Below the pieces are notes generated by a model. It worked only from the letters and a program-made list of their open reading frames with translations, had not been told where the DNA came from and searched no databases. 64,000 bases of DNA, taken from contig JAHEWK010000028.1 of NCBI GenBank assembly GCA_020740775.1, positions 248,001 through 312,000 of the forward strand. The letters run 5' to 3'. This DNA is from Ilyonectria destructans (lineage: Eukaryota > Ascomycota > Sordariomycetes > Hypocreales > Nectriaceae). Made by a program: the position numbers and the translations under genes. Below are positions 56,988 through 64,000 of the stretch, one piece after another. How positions within the stretch are numbered: the first letter of the stretch is position 1; each line of letters opens with the position of its first letter.

Positions 56988-58271
56988 GCTCCTAATAGTG
57001 CAATCAGTCCGTCTGAACGCCTCAGACTGGCCATTTAGTCCGTTTGACTTGGCTAGACTAAACTAGCAGTCCGTCTGACTTTGGTCGAACTGGACTAGCA
57101 GTCTGACTGAGATGTGCAGACTGGACTGGCAGTCTGACCGAGATGTGCAGACTAAACTATCGGTCCCTCCGTCACCGTCAGACCAGACTGCAGTGCAAAC
57201 TGCGGTCTAGACTAATAGTCCAGACACGTGACTCCCATCTTCGTCGATAAACCCGATAGGACATGGGACAGCGAGAGTGGACGAAAATGCTTGAGAGACA
57301 AACATCTTCCAAGCGGATTGGACTCGGCTTAATCTGGGCTTTGGGTAACCGTAGGCTCACTGCGCCACGTCACTGATATCGGTCTTTGGACGGTCTTTGG
57401 ACGGTAAATCGATGATTCGGGAACATATCTCTGATCATGATGGAATTGATACCAGACGGAAGCTCTCAGCACGGTAGATTCGGTGACTATATCGTAACTA
57501 GTATGAAATATGATTCTGACGCAGAGACCAGCGTGTTTACTAGCATCTCAATTGGCTTGCTGAGATACGTGTTACTGCGAGCGAGCCTACCCTACAAGCG
57601 CCGGATAAGGGATACTGTGCATGCCACCTACCTGTAATGGCGGGGCTGGTACATCTTAACGCCACCGGGCGGGTTTTCGCTGCTCAGATAATATGCACTT
57701 CATCATCTCTCACGTTGCAGATATTCTTTCTGGAAATCGGCAAGGTAGCCCATTCGAAACTATAAAATTAGGTTGCTGTTGAACGGATCGAAACATGTAA
57801 TTCTGGGATCTGTTATGCCGATAGTTTCAGTTGCAAGATACTTGGTTTGCCATAGATTAACGCAGTGCTGGGCTGTACCGGCTAACATATCTTAGCAGTG
57901 GGTCGAAATTTTTTACCAAACCCGTGTCACGCGTTGGACGCGTTGGATCGCGTAGTTGTTGAATTGGCACTGCAGCAGGCCACAGATTTGGAAAGGCGTT
58001 GCCTGAGTCACCCCGAATCTTGGACAGACTAATAGTCAGACTGTTAGTCTGCGACCCTCGGACTGGACTACTGGTCGGTCTGGTAGAAGCCAGACTGAAC
58101 CATCAGTCCAGTCCGAGAGACGTAGACTGGACCGTCAGTCTAGTCCAAGAGACGCGGACTGGACCGTCAGTCTAGCCCGAGAGACGCAGACTGGACCAAT
58201 AGTCCGTGGACTACTGGTCCGGACTGCAGTTTGGACTAATAGTCCAGTTTTTGGTCTGGACTATTAGGAGC
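56988..58271. mobile_element. 1.28-kb non-autonomous element with 12-bp perfect TIRs
   Basis: Ends gctcctaatagt (56988-56999) and actattaggagc (58260-58271) are perfect inverted repeats. Inside each end lies an array of related words (cagtctgactg, ggactattagtcc, agactggaccgtcagtc) at about 57005-57230 and 58020-58258, many of them palindromic. It interrupts the partner ORF of the integrase element. The middle (57236-57902) is a copy of the dispersed repeat found at 12301-12985. It has no transposase gene. A target-site duplication longer than 2 bp was not seen. Confidence 0.75.
57236..57902 (-). repeat. Dispersed repeat, copy B
   Basis: The reverse complement of this block matches 12301-12985 (copy A), with shared words such as ctaagatatgttagc, aatttta-agttt and ccagacggaa. 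It sits wholly inside the 1.28-kb element. The palindromic arrays found here at 57005-57230 and 58020-58258 are not seen around copy A. Either the arrays were lost there or the repeat is nested here. Confidence 0.7.
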
Positions 58272-58633
58272 TCTGGCAAGGAGTGATTCAAGGGCTCGAA
58301 GAGAGTCAACGGCGATGGTAGAACAGCCATCTTCGTGAGATATGCTGTCTAGAGGAGGTCGAGATACAGTGTCGTCCATAGTAGAGATGTAGTCTCTTTA
58401 ATGATGTTCAAAGAACTATGGATGACCCTGAGAACAGGTTACATGCAGAGTCATATATAGTACTTTTCGTTGTAAAGCGATTCAGACATGTGACTCTCAT
58501 TCCATTGTAGTCAGCTGCCCGCCTTTCGTGGTGGCTGTGTTGGTTGGCCTCCCGCATCGGGCCACAATGCGTTGATGCCCGAGTACCGGTCCCCCTGTTT
58601 GGGACGCCCAAGATCTCAAGCTGGGCTTCTAGA

Positions 58634-58920
58634 TCAATTCTCGATCAGACTCTGGACAGCGCTGTCTCTGGGGAGTTCCACGGCAATCTGGCGATGCAAC
58701 TTTACCGCCAAGCCAGTCAAGAACCAGGAGTTACGCTCGGCACGCTTGGCCAACAATGACCAATGAGCGAGCACGATGAGAGCAGCAGGATTCTGGTGCG
58801 ATAACATTTGCGTGAAGTGATCTGGTACTTTCGTCAACCACAACTCCATCCCCATCCACACCCCTCCTATGGCGTCACACATATAGCTCAGGGAACAGCA
58901 TTCGGGCAGTGCCTTGATGG
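58634..58920 (-). pseudogene. C-terminal fragment of Zn2Cys6-type transcription factor
   Basis: The minus-strand frame gives SAIKALPECCSL, then VPDHFTQMLSHQNPAALIVL, AHWSLLAKRAERNSWFLTG and VKLHRQIAVELPRD. This hydrophobic pattern matches the C-terminal end of fungal sterol-regulator-like Zn2Cys6 factors (NPAALVVLAHW...L-KR-E--WW). The DNA-binding domain is absent and the frame ends at a stop, so it is a truncated relic. It adjoins the repeat copy 3. Confidence 0.55.
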
Positions 58921-58957
58921 CAGAAAGCGCCGCTTGCCGTCTGGCTTCATTACTGCA

Positions 58958-59690
58958 TACCACAGAGAGTGATCCACAATAATGATCCACAACACCAAGA
59001 GCTGCAATACCGACGGAATGGTCTCCGCTCCCGGATCCAATGTCTCGTCGGGATGCATGTCTTGAATAACACAAAGGCGGTCGTTTAATCACTGACCACC
59101 ACTCAAGCACCCTTAAACGTATCACGGCTGGTCACCCCCCCACCCCCCCGAACCCCCGGTAAGCCACCTCAGCTCGACCAAGGCAACGTGCAGTTCGGAC
59201 GGCAAAGTGCATGACTGTTTTGGTGTTGGGCGTCAGGCAGCAATGGGTCAATGCATTTCCGGCCGGCAGACAAGCAACTCATGGGTCCCCGTATCGTGTA
59301 AGACGGGAAGCTCGGTAACAACCAACAACTGCAATGCAGCAGCAATAGTGCGAATAGATAACGCAGATCATCTAGTCAGCTCTAAGCAATCTGCGCGGAG
59401 CGGACCGGTCTGCCCTACTACGACTCGATGCTCACAGGGTGTGCGGGGCAAGCGAGACCCATCTGTCCCCGCCACGACATGATCAGATGCCTGTAATTCG
59501 GCACATCCCTGGCTGTGCCCATATATTCGCCCCGCCCGTAAGACTCGGGCCCGACGACGGCCTATTGTGGCTGCAGCCGGTCAAACAAGCCGTCAATGGG
59601 GTATTCGACAAGGGTTCCCATCAAAACCAAAAACGGCAATGGATCGACGCAGTTCTCTCTTTCCCCGGAGAGGAGATAACGTAGATCATC
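58958..59690 (+). repeat. 1.3-kb dispersed repeat, copy 3 (partial)
   Basis: This matches the outer half of copies 1 and 2, from gatccacaataatgatccac through gtgcatgactgttttggtgt, to the block with ctgcagccggtcaa, tcaaaaccaaaaacggcaat and ctttccccggagagg. It diverges after gagataacg at about 59680, where copies 1 and 2 continue. It is the most diverged copy and contains a C-rich tract near 59135-59157. Confidence 0.75.
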
Positions 59691-60451
59691 CCATCAAGGT
59701 CCATGGTCCCTGAGCTTTGGAAGCTGGCTAAAAGGCACTTGAGCGATGGTACGATTGTGAGGGCAATGACCTCCAAACCAAGGCATCATCCGGTAATTTC
59801 TCTTCCATTTTAAAAATTGAGCCGATCAGCTGCTTCCTATTTGCGGCGACAGGGAATCAGTACCAGGGGCATGGAAGCTGGGGACTGGGGAAGGTGCATG
59901 GGCCAAGTTTTCTTGTATTTGGACCCAGCACGAGTTCCGAGAAGTGCCGCGCACGGACCATAAAAAGTGGTATTGGGCGCCAATACCAATAGATCAGCGC
60001 AGAAAATGAGGGTTGTCGTTGTGCCGTGTGGGACTTAGTGAAATTTCAAGTGCAGGTCCAAATCGACATTTCAGCGCAGCAACAGTCAACCGCAATAATA
60101 ACCATTACGCAGTAGAAGAAACTGTACTTAATCCAAATCACCAATTCATTTTTGTTTGCAAATAGTAGTGCGCATTTTATGCTCGATCAAAGTCGCAAAT
60201 CAACGTCAAAAGTGAGAATGGAGACCGTGCACCGTGATGATGCTTATGTAATCTCATTGGCGCCCCTGTCGAATGCAAATCGACCGATCTGCGACTGATA
60301 GGTGGGCGGGCGATCAATATGGGGACGGGTCGCCCTACAGCATATAAAACGTGCACCGACCCTTATCCCTCCGTTCCGTCCGGTGCAGAACAAACACAAC
60401 AATCTTCCAGACCTACCACCTACCTTTACTCCTTGCTACCTTCAGATCAAA
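59691..60451. other. Promoter-side intergenic DNA
   Basis: No gene supported. It is the 5' region of the gene at 60452. A leader-like C/A-rich stretch lies directly before the ATG (60390-60450). Confidence 0.5.
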
Positions 60452-61671
60452 ATGAATTCATTGGATCCTGCTGTTGGAGCCAGATTGTTGCAATCCGCTC
60501 ATCCCCAAGAGGTCGAGCAGGCTACACGCCTACTTGATGCCTTGTTCGTTGGTGATGCCGACGGACGCCAGCTATTTGCCGACCGGTTTTTCGGGCGCGG
60601 AAATCAACTCACATCAGCAAGGGATTCTTCGGCCATTACAGACGATGCAACGGATAACATCAACACCAACGTCGATCAAGGTTCAACTTCGACATCTCCC
60701 GGCGGGTCGGTCTTGGGCCAGCTCAAAGACAATATTACGAAGCTGTTACCCATGATCAACGCATCTCCAGCACAGGAGTCACCTCTACTCGCATTGAAGA
60801 AAAAGGTCGAGGCAATATTCAACTGCGGCCCTGATGCGGCAATCTTCATCTTCTTGAAACTTCAACAGAGTGTGACAGGATCGACATACAAAAGTCAAGG
60901 CCCGCTCATCGAGATTGACGTCTCTGCTAACGAAGAAACGGGACTCAATCTCGACCAGAGTATTTCCTACCTGTGGAAGTCATGCAAGATGGCCACCACG
61001 CTCATCCTCCTCTTCGCCTCTTCCAATGACCCAGCATGCATGCACGCCGCCCTGAAATCGCAGTCCCGCAGCCTCGGGGGTCTTCCGACCTACGAGTTGA
61101 TCCAGAAAACACCCTCTGCATCGCTTCTTCAAGCGTTCCGGCGAGCAAAAGCAGCCGCCGTGGGCGAAGCAAAAACGACCGTCATGGCCGTCTCGCTTAC
61201 TGACGTGCATATTTTCACACTAGCCGAGCGTGGAGAGGCCGAACAGCACTTCAGCTTCGCGCACGTCTTCACAGTCGGTGTAGGACCTGAAGGTGTCATG
61301 ATTTGGCAGGCCTGGGGGAAGCATGGCTACCGACTTGACGAGTATTTGCGTGATGGGCACGCACGGCTCCGGGATTGGGATGAGGCAGACCAATTTGTTC
61401 GCGATTTCGAGAAACTGGCGAGTGGAAAGGTGAGTCTGAGTCTAGCACCTTGAGTAGCACAGACTGGAATTCCTTGGCTAATCTACTGAAGGGCACCTGG
61501 AATGCGAAATCCAACAAGCTGTACAAGAAGTTGTTCCTTGTCGATATCAACCAAGTCTGTGGGCCGAACGGCCCTGAACGTCCTGTGACGCCGAGGTTCA
61601 AGGCTTGGGTTCGAATCCATACGATTGAGAATGTCACATATGACAACGTAACTAAATTCCATTGGGTCTAA
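60452..61671 (+). CDS. Conserved-looking hypothetical protein, 385 residues
   Basis: Exon 1 (60452-61429) and exon 2 (61492-61671) join in phase 0 across a 62-nt GT-AG intron with a ctaat branch-like site. The ATG at 60452 (MNSLDPAVGARLLQSA) is preferred over upstream in-frame codons. The N-terminal 110 residues look disordered. A compact region follows (GPDAAIFIFLKLQQSV, TTLILLFASSNDPA, EQHFSFAHVFTVGVGPEGV, IWQAWGKHGYRLDEYL). The C-terminal exon reads GTWNAKSNKLYKKLFLVDIN and ends KFHWV. No motif identifies an activity. Both exons have clear coding bias and the spliced frame is clean, so it is probably expressed. Confidence 0.7.
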
Positions 61672-62201
61672 CGGATAGTTCACGAGATAGACCCAAGTTT
61701 TGGCCTTATTGTACATCCCCATCGTGCCTTTTCTTTTCTGTACACGGAGCATTTCTTTTCAGTGAAATGAACGAGAATGCGGGCTGTGGAGACAGAGGAT
61801 GAACGGCTTATCACGATGCTATTCCACGGCGGCGGAGAGAGAATACCAGGCTGTTATGCCGTTGGTGAATTCGAGGGTGGGTAAGCTGGTATGATGGAGC
61901 CTAACAGCTTTCAAAGGGCTTGAACGATGAATCTTTTCTGTTGGTATTGAGCCCAAGAGAATCCGGCGCAGGGCCCAGGGCCTTGCGATCTGTTTTCTTC
62001 ATTGAACTTGCCCTTGGTCCGTTTTCTGTTCCCAAAGTCTGCCCGATATGGAGAAGTGATTGTACTTAGCTATCGGTACCCAGAGTGTTGACATCCGTTG
62101 TTTAACGGATCAATGGCTATTCCGATCCATTGGTGGCTGGGATGTGGATGTCTTCTTGTCAATAGCTTCCGCTGGTTAACGCTAGTCTTTTTCTCTTTTA
62201 A
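61672..62201. other. Intergenic DNA before hAT relic
   Basis: No gene supported. It may include the 3' end of the minus-strand hAT element, but no terminal repeat was recognised. Confidence 0.4.
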
Positions 62202-64000
62202 TCAACACAATATGCTCATTTCAACAGTGCTAGTTTCCAATCGAGTCCACAGCGGTGACACCATTTGCCCAGCAACACTAAACAAACGCTCACACTCTGC
62301 AGACATAGGCGGCACCGACAGCAAGTCGAGAGCCATTCGTGACAGTCGGGGGTAATCTTTCCGTCTCTCCCACCAATATTGGATGGGATCCGTGACGAGA
62401 GAGTCGTTCTTAGCGTCGGGACTCGACAGCCAGTGGTCATATTCGTCATAGTCTGCATTCAGTGAACTTTCCAAGACCATCTGCCTGCCAGAGACGAAGT
62501 CCTGTGGGCTCGGTGTCTTTCGAGCGCACTCATTGCCTTCAAACGCTTGAGTGGAGGTTCTTCACCCGAATTCGAAAGAGTCGGTAGTGATTTGTACTCT
62601 TCGTCCCACAATGTCCTCACCATTCTTATTGCCTCCTGAAGCCATGGCAGCTGTGCTTTGGTCCATGTATTCTCGAAATATCCCCAACGCGAGGCTGGAT
62701 TCAAAACCGCCGAAGCATAGTACGCTGGCGTCCCGTCAAGCTTCGTGTAGTAGTCGTTCAACTTGGCCCAACCCAGGTTAATGTTTATCTTGAAGTGTTC
62801 GGGATCCGGGTAGTTCTCCGCTGTTGCTTTTCACTCCTCCAGCCTGTCCATCAGGAATTCGTACGTTGAGGCAACGTCCCACATTTTGCCATATGCCTCA
62901 ATACGGCCCCCTTTGCGTACTCGTCTTTGGGCGTCGCCCTCAAGCATTCGAAGTGCCTCCTGTTGGATTGTGACCTCGGGTGGCGGCATAAATATCACCA
63001 TCAAAGATAAAAGTTGCTATCTATTGCCACTGGCTTAGCAAGAAGCTTCTAGTTGATTCCACATAGCTCAGAAAAGGCATAAAAAGCCTGCCCTGAACCC
63101 TCAAGAAGAAGAACAACCTTCTCAATGAACATCACTTGATCAATCACTTCTGCTATTGCATACAGCAAATTGCGTATCCAACACCTCCTCGAAGTCAACA
63201 AGCACTTTGTCCATCAACTCAATAACGTTCCAGTCGTTTTCGTTCAGAAGACTCTCCTCGCGGAGACACAAGGGCATCCCTTCCTTCCTTCTAACACCGT
63301 TGCGACATTTCCTGTTGAATTCAATCGTGGCCTTCTCAACGAGGTCTTCGAGGAAGGGCCGCAACCTAAGGCCCCGCCGCATCATGTAGAGCGTCGACAA
63401 CCAGCGAGTCTGGTTATCGCGGACAACGTCCAAAGGTTTCCTTGCTCGAGTCTTCGGACTGTCAGAGTGTTGAAAGAACTCTTCCTGCAGCGCACGGAGA
63501 CGGTACGTCAGCTTGTCGGACCGATGGATCCAATGGACCAGGTTGTGGAGCTTTCCGATGGGGCCTTTCTTTCGCCAGATTTCGTGCTGGGCAGCACCAA
63601 AACCAGACTCCCCATCAATCTCTGCTTCGAAAGCCTCAGCCTTATGCCCAAACAACAGAGCTTTTACCACCAGGTTGAGGACGTGGCCGAAGCATCGCAC
63701 TCTCCGTTTCTTCGGATCAAAACCTAGCGCCCCCGCAATCTCCTCCGTTGCTGTATCCATATTGCCAGCGTTGTCAAGTGTGATGTACCCCACCCTATCG
63801 AGTATCTCATATGTGCAGACCACATATGGAGATCGGTGCGTTCATCCCTTACCGGCCAGGCTACGCTCCCATTTCGCTTGATGATCCAGTACTCCCGCTT
63901 TGACCCAGCGACCCATGTCTGTAGGTATACATACTCAAAGAGGTGGTCAATATTACCGTATCGCACAGCGGCGGTGTTGCTTGGGCAATCCGTGGCTAAA
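62202..64000 (-). mobile_element. Second hAT transposase relic, cut by window edge
   Basis: Read leftward from the window edge, the blocks are: YGNIDHLFEYVYLQTWVAGS (near 63960-63890); VGYITLDNAGNMDTATEE, VRCFGHVLNLVVKALLFG and WRKKGPIGKLHNLVHWIHRS (63823-63140); YYTKLDGTPAYYASAVLNP (near 62750); and the dimerisation block ALDLLSVPPMSAECERLFSV (near 62290). Frameshifts near 63823 and 62480, an in-frame TGA near 62833 and a disrupted stretch at 62990-63140 show it is dead. It is related to, but clearly distinct from, the hAT relic at 13.4-16.9 kb. Its 5' end lies outside the window. Confidence 0.85.

Larger units (their letters stand above)
54697..58379. mobile_element. DDE-integrase element with convergent partner ORF
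   Basis: An integrase gene reading right (to 55819) and a broken gene reading left (58379 to 55864) converge with stops only 45 bp apart. Related fungal elements pair an rve-type integrase with a second ORF, so I treat both as one element. No termini were identified and the integrase 5' end is missing, so limits are those of the coding parts. A separate 1.28-kb element is inserted in the partner ORF. Confidence 0.55.
55864..58379 (-). pseudogene. Partner ORF of the integrase element, interrupted
   Basis: The minus-strand ATG at 58379 (MDDTVSRPPLDSISHEDG) opens 36 codons to 58272, where the 1.28-kb element begins. Beyond it at 56987 coding-like sequence resumes (SPVPFRDVETASTSS, ARGMRASSSQLGEA). 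It then shifts frame near 56560 (RFAPFVDEEPSLPVHFWFDS) and near 56330 (FRFSKTEGRYLLFLVFYEP), ending with a Ser/Pro/Lys-rich tail and stop at 55864. The protein is mostly disordered with no recognised domain. At least two frameshifts plus the insertion inactivate it. Confidence 0.5.

Noticed and set aside
58634..59125. 163-codon minus-strand frame as one gene
   Set aside because: Only the part below about 58920 resembles a protein family; the upstream part is dispersed-repeat DNA that is also found at 37.2-37.4 kb.
59130..59160. C-rich tract as a telomere or CRISPR-like repeat
   Set aside because: It is a simple low-complexity C run, with no regular unit or spacer structure.
61605..61616. gggttcgaatcc, a tRNA B-box-like word
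   Set aside because: No cloverleaf or A-box at the right spacing, and it lies inside exon 2 of a protein gene.
1..64000. Secondary-metabolite cluster or Starship captain (DUF3435)
   Set aside because: No PKS, NRPS, P450 or tyrosine-recombinase captain motif was seen in any frame I examined.

Overview
The window looks like an accessory, repeat-rich stretch of a filamentous ascomycete genome (Pezizomycotina, most likely Sordariomycetes). Evidence: short GT-AG introns of about 42-148 nt with CTAAC-type branch sites; lineage-typical protein families (Whi5/Nrm1-like repressor, FHA-linked kinase, HNH protein, dynamin-like GTPase, Helitron with a separate N-terminal Cys exon); Tad1-like LINE and hAT relics; and stop codons in the LINE that fit repeat-induced point mutation (RIP, CpA to TpA). 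All gene models were derived by eye from reading frames and splice signals. No database search was run.

Layout, left to right. 0-5 kb: an intact bZIP factor gene and, 2.4 kb away on the same strand, a decayed bZIP paralogue. 5-17 kb: a degenerate tandem repeat, a 5.5-kb Tad1-like LINE killed by stops and frameshifts, a dispersed repeat, and a hAT transposase relic itself split by an LTR-like insertion. 17.8-25.4 kb: the most gene-like block, with a Whi5/Nrm1-type protein, a small hypothetical ORF next to a LINE reverse-transcriptase relic, and a divergent pair (a basic protein with two WKHE repeats and an FHA-kinase). 25.4-33.5 kb: kinase and FHA relics, a two-exon conserved hypothetical, an aminoglycoside-phosphotransferase-like protein with an ankyrin fragment behind it, and a small hypothetical gene.

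33.5-51 kb: a three-exon P-loop ATPase, an apparently intact autonomous Helitron (gene of about 1,850 codons in three exons), a 1.2-1.35 kb repeat present as an inverted pair on either side of the Helitron, a four-exon dynamin-like GTPase, a solo LTR with a perfect 5-bp target duplication, and an HNH-domain protein. 51-54 kb: a RING-H2 protein whose 5' end is unclear, a small zinc-ribbon-like protein and a hypothetical protein. 54-59.7 kb: a stack of mobile DNA: a DDE integrase gene convergent with a broken partner ORF, a 1.28-kb element with 12-bp perfect terminal inverted repeats inserted in that ORF and carrying a second copy of the 12-kb dispersed repeat, a Zn2Cys6-factor fragment, and a third copy of the Helitron-flanking repeat. 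60-64 kb: a two-exon conserved hypothetical and a second decayed hAT transposase running off the right edge.

There is no obvious metabolic gene cluster. The recurring theme is regulatory or signalling and nucleotide-hydrolase genes (kinase, P-loop ATPase, dynamin, HNH, RING) embedded in nested, partly inactivated mobile elements. A shared role for these genes is only a possibility.
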